DNA of 64,000 bases from an uncultured Bacilli bacterium (GCA_949425635.1 CASPWD010000009.1:35795-99794); one strand, 5' to 3'. Positions 18,506 through 28,963 are shown, numbered from the stretch's first letter. Made by a program: numbers and translations. Notes: generated by a model not told the origin, from the sequence alone.

Positions 18506-19969
18506 TTACCTCCTAATATAAGCTACTGCTGTTGCATTATCTTTTCCTGCTGCAATACTAGCATTATATTCCTGTGATCCACCATGTATACGAACTGCAT
18601 CAAATAATAGTGCTTCGTCAACAAATTGTTTTGTTAATTGTTCTGCTGGTGTGTTTAATGCAATAAACCTTATTCTATCAGTACTTAGAAGATCAGTAAT
18701 ACCATCTGTAAATAGCATTAGGCGATCATATGAAGCATTTGGAATAATCCTTGATTGAACTGACTTAAGATTTTCTAGACCTATACAACGAGCAATAACA
18801 TTATTCTTTTTATTGAAACGTAAATCATCAAGTTCTTGTTTGGTAATTTCATCTGGAGTACGTCCTGGAGGCCATACAACTGACTCATCACGAGTTAATA
18901 ATTCTAAGCTTGGACCATTTGTTATGTAAGCTCTAGAATCTCCAACGCTTGAAATAATTGTATCCTCTTTAGTAACAATTGCTCCAGTAAAGGTTGCTCC
19001 TGAAATTATTCTATTGTAATCGGCATTATATAAATTGTATATTTCTGTGCTTATCTGAGATATTCTTTGTTGGAAAGCGGATTTTAATTCGTTTGGATAA
19101 TAGAAAAAGTCTGGATCTAATTGATTAAACCATTCAGTTATTTTTTGAAGCATATAAGTACTAGCTTTGTCACCATATTCTACTCCTCCCATTCCATCAG
19201 AAACCGCAAGAAGCTTGAATTCTGGATTAGCTGGGTGAGTAAGTATAATAGTTGTATCTTCTTGATTGCTACGATGGTTACCTATATCTTGTGTTGCATA
19301 TAAAGAACCTTCTAAGACATATTCATTACGTTTATTCTTTAATTGAACACCACTCATCAAGTCGCCAAGACATCTGTTTATTGAGCGATGATTTACTCTT
19401 ACATTTTGAGCAATTTGAGCTTTTTCAATATCGCCATCTACTTTAGCAAATAAATCAAGGACTTCACCGCTTGGTACTACTGTTTGACCTTTTCCATATC
19501 TATCTACATAGTCTCTATATGAAGTTCCAGATTTAAATCTGGTAGTTAGTGTAGCATTGATTAAACTTAATAAGTCATTACTATTCCCTTTCAAATATAA
19601 AGAAGCATTAATGTCTTTATTAGCTAAAGTGCTCATCATATTTTGAAGGTCACCAAAACATGGGAAGACTTCTAATAAATATTTAATCTTTTCTCTATCT
19701 GAAGGGAGATTACATATTTTTTGATCATGGTAATAAAAATATGAAGCTGCATTAAATATTTTTATACTTTCATGTAGAATGTATTTTATTACATCGTCTG
19801 ATTCCATTTGAGCAATTTTTTCTCTTGCTCCACCATTTCTAGTGAATCTTAATAAATTAATTCCTTCGTTTACTTGCGATAACAAAATACCATTCATGTG
19901 AGGTAAAAATTCTGGATGAGTTGAGAGTGTTCTTTCTATCGCATAATCTAAATCTTCTGTTTTAATCAT
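18506..19969 (-). CDS. PP2C-type serine/threonine phosphatase with N-terminal helical region
   Basis: 487 residues, about twice the size of a bare PP2C. Residues ~1-212 are helical and unassigned. From ~215 the PP2C metal-binding blocks follow in order: NHRSNQED, AVSDGMGGVEYGD, GATFTG, SSVGDSRAY, LMLFTDGITDLL and KDNATAVAY. The metal-binding aspartates are all present, so it should be active. It has no membrane segment. It is co-transcribed with the DUF1292 gene and lies near a kinase-like gene, suggesting a small phosphorylation circuit whose substrates are unknown. AGGTGATA precedes the ATG. Confidence 0.9.
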   Translation of the reverse strand: MIKTEDLDYAIERTLSTHPEFLPHMNGILLSQVNEGINLLRFTRNGGAREKIAQMESDDVIKYILHESIKIFNAASYFYYHDQKICNLPSDREKIKYLLEVFPCFGDLQNMMSTLANKDINASLYLKGNSNDLLSLINATLTTRFKSGTSYRDYVDRYGKGQTVVPSGEVLDLFAKVDGDIEKAQIAQNVRVNHRSINRCLGDLMSGVQLKNKRNEYVLEGSLYATQDIGNHRSNQEDTTIILTHPANPEFKLLAVSDGMGGVEYGDKASTYMLQKITEWFNQLDPDFFYYPNELKSAFQQRISQISTEIYNLYNADYNRIISGATFTGAIVTKEDTIISSVGDSRAYITNGPSLELLTRDESVVWPPGRTPDEITKQELDDLRFNKKNNVIARCIGLENLKSVQSRIIPNASYDRLMLFTDGITDLLSTDRIRFIALNTPAEQLTKQFVDEALLFDAVRIHGGSQEYNASIAAGKDNATAVAYIRR

Positions 19970-20061
19970 ATTATCACCTACTATATTAATATAATATCAT
20001 TTTTTTAGAAAATTAGCCATTTAAATAATAGTTTTAATAAATTTTATATTAATTTACAAAT

Positions 20062-20086
20062 AAAAAAAGAATATTTCTATTCTTTT
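20062..20086 (-). terminator. rho-independent terminator
   Basis: A 9-bp perfect stem (20065-20073 with 20078-20086) overlaps the stop codon at 20085 and is followed by T residues on the minus strand. Confidence 0.8.
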
Positions 20087-21110
20087 ATTTACTCATTTCT
20101 TGGCTTAAATCATCGTATAAATGGGAAGCTAAAACGTATGCATCACCATTATGTAATACAGCGTCTGTTGGTAAATTTTCTAGTGTAAAGTTTTGTCCTG
20201 GAATTGAAGTAGCTTTTATATAAACTTTAATGTTGTCACTATCGAATGTTATAACTTTTCCTTCTTCATCTTGTAACTCTCCAGTAATATCACCTGTTGT
20301 TGAAATAACTTTTCCTGATTCGTCCATAACAATAGCATCAGCGTAAGGAGAATTTTCGAAAGTATATTCTCCAAAATATTGCTCACCTAAATAATCATTG
20401 AATTTTTTGGCATTGTTTCTGAAATCTTGATGATTTCTAGCGATACTATCACCTACTATATCGTGAGGTAATCCAGAATCTATCATATCAAGATAATTAT
20501 AATAGCTACTCATGATTGGAACAAACATATTAGCATAAACATCCCCTTTTATACTTTGGAATGATTCATATGGGCTATTATCACAAGTATCACCTAAACC
20601 GCTCATAGCATAATTTGCCCAGCTTAATAAAATTAAATCATTTGAACTAGCGAATGTATTTAGATGACTTTCTTGTGCTACAATTCCTGTATCAGGAACT
20701 ACTGTTTCGTTGGCCTTTTCATTATGACTTTTTATTACTCCTAAACTAGTAAGAGCGATAACACCTGCAAGTGTAAAAGCAACGCCTATCTTTATATTTT
20801 TTTGAAGTCTATATTGTTTTCTTTTATTAGCTTCTCTATGTTTTTGAAGTTCTCTATCTTTAGCTTGAATACTTTCCACTACTCCACGATGAAAGTTAAA
20901 TGGATCATAAGTGTGTGAATATGGATTATAAGTAACATCTCCTATAGTAAAGTTATGTTTACCAATAAAAACATATCCATCCTTAGTTTCTTCAATTGAA
21001 ACTACATCTAATCCGTATCTACTCTTTATTCTATAAACAATCTCATTTAAAGATCTATCTGTAAGTTTAGTTCTACCTACTTCTATGTATTCTATTTCAT
21101 TGTCTTTCAT
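20085..21110 (-). CDS. hypothetical single-pass membrane protein
   Basis: 341 residues from the ATG at 21110, chosen for the TGGTGATATT site before it. An N-terminal cytosolic part of ~105 residues ends in a basic stretch (KHREANKRKQYRLQK), then one membrane helix (IGVAFTLAGVIALTSLGVI, about 107-127) and an extracytoplasmic part of ~210 residues with two cysteine-free beta-rich halves. No family recognised. It lies between PP2C and mtaB with terminators on both sides. Function unknown. Confidence 0.75.
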   Translation of the reverse strand: MKDNEIEYIEVGRTKLTDRSLNEIVYRIKSRYGLDVVSIEETKDGYVFIGKHNFTIGDVTYNPYSHTYDPFNFHRGVVESIQAKDRELQKHREANKRKQYRLQKNIKIGVAFTLAGVIALTSLGVIKSHNEKANETVVPDTGIVAQESHLNTFASSNDLILLSWANYAMSGLGDTCDNSPYESFQSIKGDVYANMFVPIMSSYYNYLDMIDSGLPHDIVGDSIARNHQDFRNNAKKFNDYLGEQYFGEYTFENSPYADAIVMDESGKVISTTGDITGELQDEEGKVITFDSDNIKVYIKATSIPGQNFTLENLPTDAVLHNGDAYVLASHLYDDLSQEMSK

Positions 21111-21203
21111 AATATCACCATTACAGTATTTTACTGTCCTTACTATTAGAATTATATAATAAAATTCGGGCATTTACAACATAAAGTGAGATGTGAGTTG
21201 GTT

Positions 21204-21230
21204 GAAAAAAAAGAATTATTTTACTAATTC
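21204..21230 (-). terminator. weak rho-independent terminator of mtaB
   Basis: A 6-bp A/T-rich stem (21213-21218 with 21225-21230) spans the stop codon and is followed by eight T residues on the minus strand. Confidence 0.5.
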
Positions 21231-22499
21231 TCCTTCGACTTTATCAACATATGCTTCTTTAATAACGACATTGTAACATTTGTTAGTTTCAACTATTTCG
21301 TTTAATTCTACTTTCAAGAAGTTTTCTGTATGACCTATTGATTTACCATCAATAATTTCTTCGATTAAGACATTTACTTCTTCACCTATAAATTTTTGAT
21401 TATATTTAAGTTGTAACTCTTCATCGATTTCAATTAATCTTCTAGCTCTATCCTTTTTTATATTATTTGGAAGGTGTCCTTCCATTGAAGCTGCTTTTGT
21501 TCCCTCTCTTTTTGAATAAGGAAAAACATGGATTTTACTAAAACCAACTTGCTTGCAATATTCTACGCATTCTAAGAATTCACTCTCTGTTTCTGTTGGA
21601 AAACCAACTATTACATCTGTTGTTAAGTTGATGTTTGGACGAGCAAGTCTTAGTTTGTTTATTTTTTCTAAGTATTCTTGCTTAGTATATTTTCTATTCA
21701 TTGCTTTTAGAACTCGTTCACTACCAGATTGAAGCGAAACATGTAAATGACCACAAAGTTTTGGATTATTTTTCATTTCTTCTATAAATTTATCATTGAT
21801 TTCTGTTATTTCAATACTAGAGACTCTTATTCTATCTAATCCATCTATTTTAGAGATTTCTCTTATTAGATCAGTTAAATCGTATTTTCCTGTTTCTTTG
21901 CCATAAGCTCCTGTGTTAATTCCAGTAAAGACTATTTCTTTATGACCAGCATTTACCAATTCTTTAATTTCTTGAACGGCTTCTTCAAAACCTTTACTTC
22001 TAATGCTTCCTCTTACATAAGGAATAATACAATATGCACAGTAATTATTACATCCATCTTGAATTTTTACATAAGCTCTTGTTTTATCGTTAAATTCCTT
22101 AACTTTCATGTCTTCGAAAGGCAATCGGCGATCATTATAGAACTTAATATACTTTTCATTGCTTGATTGGAAATCTTCAATTAATGAGATTACCTGTGAT
22201 TTTTCTTTGTTACCAATTAAGATATCTATATCTAAATCATTTAGTTCCTCACGATGATTTTCAGCAGTACATCCGCATACCATTAGTAGAGCTTGATTAT
22301 TATCACGACGAACATTTCTTATCATTTTTTTGCACTTATTATCGGCTGTATTTGTTACACTACATGTATTTACAATAACGATGTCACTTTTTTTGTAATC
22401 CTCTTCATAAACATAGCCATGATTGATTAATTGTTCTTTCATGTATTCAGATTCATAAGAATTTACCTTACAACCAAATGTTAATATATTAAATTTCAT
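21216..22499 (-). CDS. mtaB: tRNA t6A37 methylthiotransferase MtaB
   Basis: 427 residues. A radical-SAM methylthiotransferase that converts t6A to ms2t6A at position 37 of tRNAs reading ANN codons. The N-terminal UPF0004 domain supplies three cluster cysteines (FGCKVNSYES, NTCSVTNTA, CGCTAE), the radical-SAM domain has CNNYCAYC in KIQDGCNNYCAYCIIPYVRG, and a TRAM domain ends the protein. The FGCKVN start and NTCSVT wording separate MtaB from MiaB and RimO. No coupled neighbour; flanked by terminators. Confidence 0.92.
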   Translation of the reverse strand: MKFNILTFGCKVNSYESEYMKEQLINHGYVYEEDYKKSDIVIVNTCSVTNTADNKCKKMIRNVRRDNNQALLMVCGCTAENHREELNDLDIDILIGNKEKSQVISLIEDFQSSNEKYIKFYNDRRLPFEDMKVKEFNDKTRAYVKIQDGCNNYCAYCIIPYVRGSIRSKGFEEAVQEIKELVNAGHKEIVFTGINTGAYGKETGKYDLTDLIREISKIDGLDRIRVSSIEITEINDKFIEEMKNNPKLCGHLHVSLQSGSERVLKAMNRKYTKQEYLEKINKLRLARPNINLTTDVIVGFPTETESEFLECVEYCKQVGFSKIHVFPYSKREGTKAASMEGHLPNNIKKDRARRLIEIDEELQLKYNQKFIGEEVNVLIEEIIDGKSIGHTENFLKVELNEIVETNKCYNVVIKEAYVDKVEGELVK

Positions 22500-22533
22500 C
22501 TACATCACCTAATTCAAAAAAAATTATATCATA

Positions 22534-22560
22534 TAAAAAAGATAATCACAAAGATTACCT
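22534..22560 (-). terminator. rho-independent terminator
   Basis: An 8-bp stem (22540-22547 with 22553-22560) directly after the stop codon at 22561 is followed by TTTTTTAT on the minus strand. Confidence 0.75.
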
Positions 22561-23868
22561 TTATATTTCTTTTTCGTTTTCTATAGTTAAATAACCACTG
22601 GCTGAATTATTCTCATCTTTAACAAATTTTAAGATTCCTTGATATGTTTCCTCTGCGGATCTATCGTAGGAAATTTTTATAACTTTCAACTCTTCGTCTA
22701 CATAATATAAATAATAGTCATAATTTCCTCTATCCCAAAGGACATACTTTGTGTCATTATATATGTCGTATACTTCAATATGAGAATCACACATTCCATA
22801 CCCGAACATCACGTTAGCTATAACTTCTGGCCTTCCATCACCTGTTAAATCTGTTTTATAGGTATACATTATTGGAACACCAGAAATAATATTTTTTTCT
22901 TTATCATCTTGTATAAGATAAATGTTATCATGTGTTTTGGCATCACTTGTAAATTTAAAGCTTAGATTTGGATATTCATCAATAAAATTTTCTTTCTTAA
23001 TGTCCCACACTTTATTTTTTTCTAAATAAAGTTCTGCAAGTTCATAAGTTTTTTCATTTCTGAGGAGTTCATTGTATTTTTCTGAATGATTATCATTCTT
23101 TTTTTCATTACTTTTATTAAAGCCTTCTATTCCTATCATAAGTCCTAATAGTACTAACATAATTATAATAAATATCCATGAAGGTTTGGTTATTGTTAAT
23201 TTCTTTTCAGGGTCTTCTTTCGTTTCTTTAGAGTCTGTTACTTCTTTAATAGATTTAATTCCTAAAAATTTTTTTTCAGCTAAATTATCACTTGTCCTTA
23301 ATACGAATGGAGATGAATAGCCTAATTCTTTAAATTCAATATCATCTTTTTGTTTAAGGAAGAAAGCAAACATCATTAGATCTCCTGCAGCACCAGATAT
23401 ATTTATAATTGATAGAATAATTAACCAAGATGAATTAATGATGAAACCTAGAATATAAGTTAGGACACCAATAATAATGAATGGAGATAATAAAGATGTT
23501 ATTATACATTTTTTACTAATATATTCTTTACATTTACAATAGAAGACACCTTTTTCTAGAGCAACTCCAAAAACAATATTTTCACTTTTTGCTCCTGTCA
23601 TTTGATAAGCGATGCTATGAATTATTTCATGTAATACCATCCAAAATATCATTACAATAAAGAAAATAACATATAAAAGCATAAAGTTATTTTCAATTTC
23701 CACTTCTGTAAATTTTCTTGTAAGTTCTCCAACTAGTGATGATGGTAATACATTGAAGAGAATTATCGTTAATAAAATCATAATTGCTAATAGAACAATT
23801 GATAAAACATTAACGAAGATTAAATCATATTCTAGAATGTATTCTTTCTTTTTTCTATTTTCTTTCAT
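22561..23868 (-). CDS. DUF3267-like membrane metallopeptidase fused to an outer domain
   Basis: 435 residues. The N-terminal half has four to five hydrophobic helices with a zinc-site motif HEIIHS (HExxH) inside MVLHEIIHSIAYQMTGA and a later helix SGAAGDLMMF, the arrangement of DUF3267 'putative zincin' membrane proteases. After a charged linker a fifth or sixth helix (about 232-250) leads to a C-terminal domain of ~180 residues, rich in YDxxNDTKYVLWDRG-like strands (TDLTGDGRPEVI), probably outside the cell. The fusion is unusual for the family. Substrate unknown. The gene stands alone. Confidence 0.72.
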   Translation of the reverse strand: MKENRKKKEYILEYDLIFVNVLSIVLLAIMILLTIILFNVLPSSLVGELTRKFTEVEIENNFMLLYVIFFIVMIFWMVLHEIIHSIAYQMTGAKSENIVFGVALEKGVFYCKCKEYISKKCIITSLLSPFIIIGVLTYILGFIINSSWLIILSIINISGAAGDLMMFAFFLKQKDDIEFKELGYSSPFVLRTSDNLAEKKFLGIKSIKEVTDSKETKEDPEKKLTITKPSWIFIIIMLVLLGLMIGIEGFNKSNEKKNDNHSEKYNELLRNEKTYELAELYLEKNKVWDIKKENFIDEYPNLSFKFTSDAKTHDNIYLIQDDKEKNIISGVPIMYTYKTDLTGDGRPEVIANVMFGYGMCDSHIEVYDIYNDTKYVLWDRGNYDYYLYYVDEELKVIKISYDRSAEETYQGILKFVKDENNSASGYLTIENEKEI

Positions 23869-23883
23869 AATAATTACTCCTAT

Positions 23884-23911
23884 ACAAAAAGACTCTTTAT
23901 TATAGAGTCTT
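23884..23911 (-). terminator. rho-independent terminator
   Basis: An 8-bp perfect stem (23889-23896 with 23904-23911) overlaps the stop codon at 23910 and is followed by TTTTTG on the minus strand. Confidence 0.75.
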
Positions 23912-24548
23912 AAATTAGTGAATCTTTTAGTTCTTTTAAATCTTGTAAGAACGATTCCTCGTGTTCATAAGATATATCAGTTGACTCTGTATCTATTTTA
24001 GAATCAATTCTATTATTTTCTTCTAAAGATACTTTTGAAATTACTGGTTCATTATAATCTTTAGTCATTTCTGCTCTATTTATTAACTCATCATAACTTA
24101 TTATTGCTTTTTCCTCTTGTTCTTCTTCAAAAGGAGTCATATTTATTTTTAAATCTTTTTGAGTTGTTTCTAATTCTTTAGATATGCTTTCTAAATCTAG
24201 AAAATCATTTTGCCATAAGGCTTGAGTATATTCTAATTTGTCAGGAATTGGCATATCTGTAAGTTCGATAAGTTTAGGTTCTTCTAATATTTCTTGTGCT
24301 TCAATTCTATCTTCTTTTGGCTCTTCCTCAGAAATATTTGTTTCTTGATAAATATTAAAAGGTTCATTTGAAGTTTGTTCCTCTATTTTATTTTGTTTAC
24401 GTTTTATTGTTTCTTTTATTTGTCTGTTTTGAGAATATATTAAAGAAAACATTAGGAGAGATATTAGTACTAAAATAATAACCACTATATAAAACACGTT
24501 ATTATTATCTGATGTTGGTAAAGCTAAAATATAATTTAAATACATCAT
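23910..24548 (-). CDS. hypothetical acidic single-pass membrane protein
   Basis: 212 residues from the ATG at 24548, which has GGGAG at proper spacing; the ATG six bases earlier is too close. One membrane helix near the N-terminus (about 18-40) is followed by a basic stop-transfer patch (RQIKETIKRKQNK) and a ~165-residue strongly acidic, probably disordered and partly coiled tail. The topology suggests the tail faces the cytosol. No family recognised. Confidence 0.7.
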   Translation of the reverse strand: MMYLNYILALPTSDNNNVFYIVVIILVLISLLMFSLIYSQNRQIKETIKRKQNKIEEQTSNEPFNIYQETNISEEEPKEDRIEAQEILEEPKLIELTDMPIPDKLEYTQALWQNDFLDLESISKELETTQKDLKINMTPFEEEQEEKAIISYDELINRAEMTKDYNEPVISKVSLEENNRIDSKIDTESTDISYEHEESFLQDLKELKDSLI

Positions 24549-24629
24549 ATACATCTCCCTACTTTATAATGATAGCATTTTTTTTACAATTTATAAATAT
24601 TGTTTTTTTACTTTTTATTTTTATTTACA

Positions 24630-25925
24630 TTAAGAGACGATAATGTAAGGATCTTCTATAGTTCCAGATCCTTTTACTTTAGCATTTTCACTTATGTTAA
24701 TTACAGGTCTGATATAAGTTTGATTTGTTATAAGGACTCCGTCACCTAAAGAACCATTAGACATAACGTTAATCATAGCTATATTGTTTGATGAATTAAT
24801 AAAATAACTACTACTTGTAACATAATTACCAGGAATACTTTTATTATATAAGTAGTATTGGCTATTAGATACTCCCACTACTCCCCCGGCCATTAAGACT
24901 TCGTCTGCACTTAATAGACCAATAGGTCCTGAATATATATTTCCATTACAATATAAATCTGGAGTTTTGTCATTATATATACGTTCAAATGATGAAGAAT
25001 AACTTATGTTATTTTGAACATTTTTAAAGTTTGTATCTGTACAAAAATCTCCATTACTTATATATGCTTTCATGTTAGCAAGATTAGAGTCTAACCAATT
25101 GTTTAGATAAGTTGTAATTGAGGCATTTTGTAATGTTGCAAGAGTTGAGACAGGAGAATCATCTTCTAATTTGTTCGTATTATATGGAATTTGATTTTCT
25201 AAGACACTATCAAGGACTAGTCTTACTGAGTTATCCCCATTTATTCTGACGATTCTAAATAATAGTTCTCCTATTTTTACATAGTTATAATCAATATTAC
25301 CACGGAAGTAATAAGTTGTACCTTTGTTATCAATTGTGCTTATTAAACCTTCATCAGTTGTTGAGGCATCTACGCCAATTCTTGTTACTGGACTTGATAA
25401 TTCATTATTATACAGAATTAAATCAGCAAATGTTTCTGTACTTAAAGAATCATTTGAAACTTTTAATGTACCTCTAAATTTTGCTCTATTTTTTGCTTGG
25501 ATATCAATTGTATAACGAACTGTTTGGCCTGGTTCAATACTGTATAAATTAATTAATTTTTTCCCAGTTATGTTTTCAGTTATTTCATTTATTACATTAC
25601 CATCATAATCTTTTATTTTTATAGTAGCGTTTTTAAAATTAGAATCTGTAAAATAAATTGAATAAAAAATTTTGTTATTTGATTGATTATTGATAGAGAT
25701 TCCATAAGAGTGTTCTTTGGTGTCGTTTATTTCTATTTCATTGCCATCAATATAGTTTATCGCCAAATCTCCTTCGTTTAATACAACTGCTACCGTACCT
25801 TCTATAGCTTGTTCAAATTTAAAATTGCTTAAGAAAACAGCAAGGACAACTATACAAATAAATATTACAACTATTGACAATATAATGGTAAAGTCCATAT
25901 TGTCTTTGTCGAACAACTTAGCCAT
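24630..25925 (-). CDS. membrane-anchored protein with DUF6273-like module
   Basis: 431 residues from the ATG at 25925, with AAAGGTGAG just ahead. One membrane segment (about 12-34), a beta-rich outer domain resembling the TasA-like proteins of this window (EPGQTVRYTIDIQAK), then the C-terminal module found in the giant surface proteins: YYFRGNIDYNYVKIGELLFRI, a GPIGLLSADEVLMAGG block, IRPVINISE and a terminal GSGTIEDPYIIV. It is the smallest carrier of this module and the only one outside the three surface loci. Monocistronic; surface-exposed role likely, activity unknown. Confidence 0.72.
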   Translation of the reverse strand: MAKLFDKDNMDFTIILSIVVIFICIVVLAVFLSNFKFEQAIEGTVAVVLNEGDLAINYIDGNEIEINDTKEHSYGISINNQSNNKIFYSIYFTDSNFKNATIKIKDYDGNVINEITENITGKKLINLYSIEPGQTVRYTIDIQAKNRAKFRGTLKVSNDSLSTETFADLILYNNELSSPVTRIGVDASTTDEGLISTIDNKGTTYYFRGNIDYNYVKIGELLFRIVRINGDNSVRLVLDSVLENQIPYNTNKLEDDSPVSTLATLQNASITTYLNNWLDSNLANMKAYISNGDFCTDTNFKNVQNNISYSSSFERIYNDKTPDLYCNGNIYSGPIGLLSADEVLMAGGVVGVSNSQYYLYNKSIPGNYVTSSSYFINSSNNIAMINVMSNGSLGDGVLITNQTYIRPVINISENAKVKGSGTIEDPYIIVS

Positions 25926-25982
25926 ATATCTCACCTTTTTTTCATATAATAGTATAACAAGAACCTTATTAAATTACAAGAT

Positions 25983-26014
25983 ACAGAAAAAAGAGCTCTA
26001 TAAAGCTCCTTTTT
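25983..26014 (-). terminator. rho-independent terminator of the heat-shock operon
   Basis: A stem of about 11 bp with one G-T pair (AGGAGCT against AGCTCTT, centred at 26001) abuts the dnaJ stop codon and is followed by six T residues on the minus strand. Confidence 0.75.
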
Positions 26015-27140
26015 ATAAGTATTTTTTAAAGTTTTTAAAACTATTTCCACTTTCTAAGTCTGTTTTATCAAGCTCTTTGAATAGTTCTTTTTGTTTACGA
26101 TCTAGTTTGTCTGGAATTACAATGTCTAAAACGACATACATATCACCCTTTTTGTTACGAACTGGATCTTTGACTCCTTTGCCTTTAAGTCTTAGTTGAT
26201 CACCTGGTTGACTTCCTGGATCAATAGTTAAAACGACTGTACCGTTTAATGTAGGGATTTCTTTTTTACATCCTAAGACTGCTTCTGTTATAGTAAGTGG
26301 AACATCAACATAAATATCGTTTTCTTTTCTTTCGAATAGTGGATGATTTTTTACTTTAAATTCAATATAAATGTCCCCATTTGGTCCACCATTGTATCCA
26401 GCTGCTCCCTTACCACTTATACGTAATTGATGACCATTATCAACACCTTCTGGAACAGTTATTTCAATTTCTTTATTTTTTATAACATGACCTTTTCCAT
26501 TACATTTTTTACATGTATTCGTGTATGTTTTTCCTTTTCCGTCACAATCTGGACATGTTGTTTCGCTTTGGAAGACTCCAAACATTGTTCTTTGTTGAGT
26601 GACTACTCTTCCGCGTCCACCACATGTAGAACAAGTTTTTTCACCACTGCCACCTTTACCATCACAAGATTCACATTCTGTATCTAAATCGATATTAATT
26701 GTTTTTTTACATCCAAATACTGCTTCTTCAAAAGTTAAAGAAACATTTACTAAAGAATCTCTTCCTTTAGTAGGACGATTTCTGTTTGAACCTCTGCGTG
26801 ATCCTCCGCCAAACATTCCACCACCAAATAAGTCATCAAAAATACTAGATAAATCTATATCATCAGCAGAGAATCCACCAAATCCTCCACCAAATCCACC
26901 TTGGGATGCACCTTGAGTATAAGCTTCATGTCCAAATTGATCATATTGCTTACGTTTTTCTGCATCACTTAGAACAGCATATGCTTCACCAATTTCCTTA
27001 AATTTTTCTTCAGCACCTGGCTCTTTATTTATATCTGGGTGGTATTGTTTAGCTAATTTTCTAAAAGCACTCTTAATTTCAGCATCCGAAGCTGTTTTAG
27101 AAACTCCCAATACGTCATAATAATTTCTACTACTAGCCAT
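26013..27140 (-). CDS. dnaJ: chaperone protein DnaJ
   Basis: 375 residues. Co-chaperone that stimulates DnaK ATPase and delivers unfolded substrates. The J-domain (1-70) has HPD in [12 protein letters not shown]; a Gly/Phe-rich linker ([10 protein letters not shown]) follows; the zinc-finger region has all four CxxCxGxG repeats ([32 protein letters not shown]); then the substrate-binding domain. Its ATG shares the last base of the pepF stop codon, so it is translationally coupled to pepF instead of following dnaK directly. Confidence 0.97.
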   Translation of the reverse strand: MASSRNYYDVLGVSKTASDAEIKSAFRKLAKQYHPDINKEPGAEEKFKEIGEAYAVLSDAEKRKQYDQFGHEAYTQGASQGGFGGGFGGFSADDIDLSSIFDDLFGGGMFGGGSRRGSNRNRPTKGRDSLVNVSLTFEEAVFGCKKTINIDLDTECESCDGKGGSGEKTCSTCGGRGRVVTQQRTMFGVFQSETTCPDCDGKGKTYTNTCKKCNGKGHVIKNKEIEITVPEGVDNGHQLRISGKGAAGYNGGPNGDIYIEFKVKNHPLFERKENDIYVDVPLTITEAVLGCKKEIPTLNGTVVLTIDPGSQPGDQLRLKGKGVKDPVRNKKGDMYVVLDIVIPDKLDRKQKELFKELDKTDLESGNSFKNFKKYL

Positions 27141-28945
27141 TATTTCACCTCATCTTCATTAAGTATTTCATAATATTTATCTATTAATGAATTAAAATAT
27201 TTTATCGCATTTTCATATACAGAACTATCTTCTAAATCAATACCTAAAATCGCAAAAGACTCTTTAGGCCATTTATCAGATCCCGCACATAAAAACTTCA
27301 TATAATTATCAAGCATCTCTTTATCTCCCTCAAGAATTTTAGATGCTACATTTGAAGCAACGCTTATACAAATTGCATAACTATAAAGATAAAAATGCAT
27401 ATAATAATGACTTCTAGTTATCCAAGAATTACTTGCATATTTATCCATCTTTACCGTTGAACCATAGTATTTCTTTAAAGATGCTTTTGCTTTTTTATTC
27501 AAAAATTCTTTTGTTATCATCCCACCATTATGAACTTCTTGATACATCTCTTGTTCTAATTTACCTTCTCTTACAGCATCAAACAAATTACTAGTAATAA
27601 CTCCCATTATATTAGCAAGTCCTGCTAATTTTTCATTCTTATCATTACCATTATTGGCCAAATAATTAGATAATAAGCATTCATTTGTTAAAGATGCAAC
27701 TTCTGCTACAATTGAAGAAGGAAAACGATATTGATATGGATTATTTTCTCCAACAAATTGATGATGAATATTATGTCCTGCTTCATGCGCAATTGTAGAA
27801 ACAGAATCTAAAGTATAATTATAACTCATTAATATTCTAGAATCCTGTAATATAGTTGAAAAAGAATAACCACCACTACATTTACCTTTATATTGGCAAT
27901 AATCAATATAACGATTTTTAATTACTTTATCATACTTTTCTAAATATTCTTCTCCAAGAGGCTTCAAAGCTTCACGAATCAATTGTTGCGCTTCAGGTAT
28001 ACTATATTCTTTTTCAGACTTAGCCATTTCTAGATATAAATCATATCTATATAGAGTATCTACTCCTAAAGAATATTTCTTTAATTCATAATATTTATGT
28101 AATGTATCATAGCCTGCTTCTGTTGTTTTTACTAAAGTTTTAAATACTTTATCACTTAAATTCAAACCAAATAATTTACTATCCCAAGAATCTTTATAAT
28201 GACGAATCTTCGCAATTGTATCATTCATTGCAACATAACTATTTAAATACATTGCACTACTATCACTATATTGCATTAGTTTCTTATTAAATTGATTATA
28301 AACCTTCTTACGAATATTTTCATTCTTATTACGCATTAAAGAACGATAATTATTTGGAGCTATAGTAACAACAGTCCCATCTTCTAATTTTACTTTTCCA
28401 TAATCGTGCTCTTTATTTAATAAAGTTGAAGACATATCATCAAAATGATTCATAGAATCTGTAAGTTGACTTACTATAATTTCTTCATTTTCTGTTAAAA
28501 TATGTTCCTTTTCTCTATATGTTGCATCTAAATCTGCTTTAAATTCTTCTAACCTAGGATTATCGACAAATAAAGCATTATAATCTTCTTTTGTAAGTTT
28601 CAGTAATTCGGGAGCAAAGAAGCTAGTATTTGTTGTCAAAATGGTATTTAATTGTTCTGCTCTGTTTTTTCTTTCCATACTTTCAGAAACACCAAGTTCT
28701 TGATCATTAATCAGATAAGCATAAACATACAAGTCTTCCCATAATGCAACACATTCAATTTGCTTTTTTAAAAATTCATATAATAAATTTGCATCTTTAG
28801 TACAACCAACATAATCTTTTAGCTCTGAAGCTAATGCTTTGGTCTTGTTATAGCTTTCTTCAAATTCTGATGTTTCTTTAAAGAATGAAGTCAAATCCCA
28901 TTTAAATTCCTCAGGCACTTCGGCTCTACTATTATATTTTTGCAT
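27140..28945 (-). CDS. pepF: oligoendopeptidase F
   Basis: 601 residues from the ATG at 28945; the earlier ATG contains the GGAGG site itself. A zinc M3-family metallopeptidase that degrades oligopeptides in the cytosol. The zinc motif HEAGH is seen in [13 protein letters not shown], with the family blocks [20 protein letters not shown] and [15 protein letters not shown] around it. Its place between dnaK and dnaJ is unusual: it shares an A with the dnaJ start (TAATG), so it would be co-expressed with the chaperones, perhaps to clear peptides after heat stress. Confidence 0.95.
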   Translation of the reverse strand: MQKYNSRAEVPEEFKWDLTSFFKETSEFEESYNKTKALASELKDYVGCTKDANLLYEFLKKQIECVALWEDLYVYAYLINDQELGVSESMERKNRAEQLNTILTTNTSFFAPELLKLTKEDYNALFVDNPRLEEFKADLDATYREKEHILTENEEIIVSQLTDSMNHFDDMSSTLLNKEHDYGKVKLEDGTVVTIAPNNYRSLMRNKNENIRKKVYNQFNKKLMQYSDSSAMYLNSYVAMNDTIAKIRHYKDSWDSKLFGLNLSDKVFKTLVKTTEAGYDTLHKYYELKKYSLGVDTLYRYDLYLEMAKSEKEYSIPEAQQLIREALKPLGEEYLEKYDKVIKNRYIDYCQYKGKCSGGYSFSTILQDSRILMSYNYTLDSVSTIAHEAGHNIHHQFVGENNPYQYRFPSSIVAEVASLTNECLLSNYLANNGNDKNEKLAGLANIMGVITSNLFDAVREGKLEQEMYQEVHNGGMITKEFLNKKAKASLKKYYGSTVKMDKYASNSWITRSHYYMHFYLYSYAICISVASNVASKILEGDKEMLDNYMKFLCAGSDKWPKESFAILGIDLEDSSVYENAIKYFNSLIDKYYEILNEDEVK

Positions 28946-28963
28946 AAGTTCCTCCATATATCA

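Noticed and set aside
24580..24630. Minus-strand terminator after the 24630 gene
   Set aside because: The A/T stem near 24590 has no T-run on the minus strand, so it does not fit a terminator for that gene.
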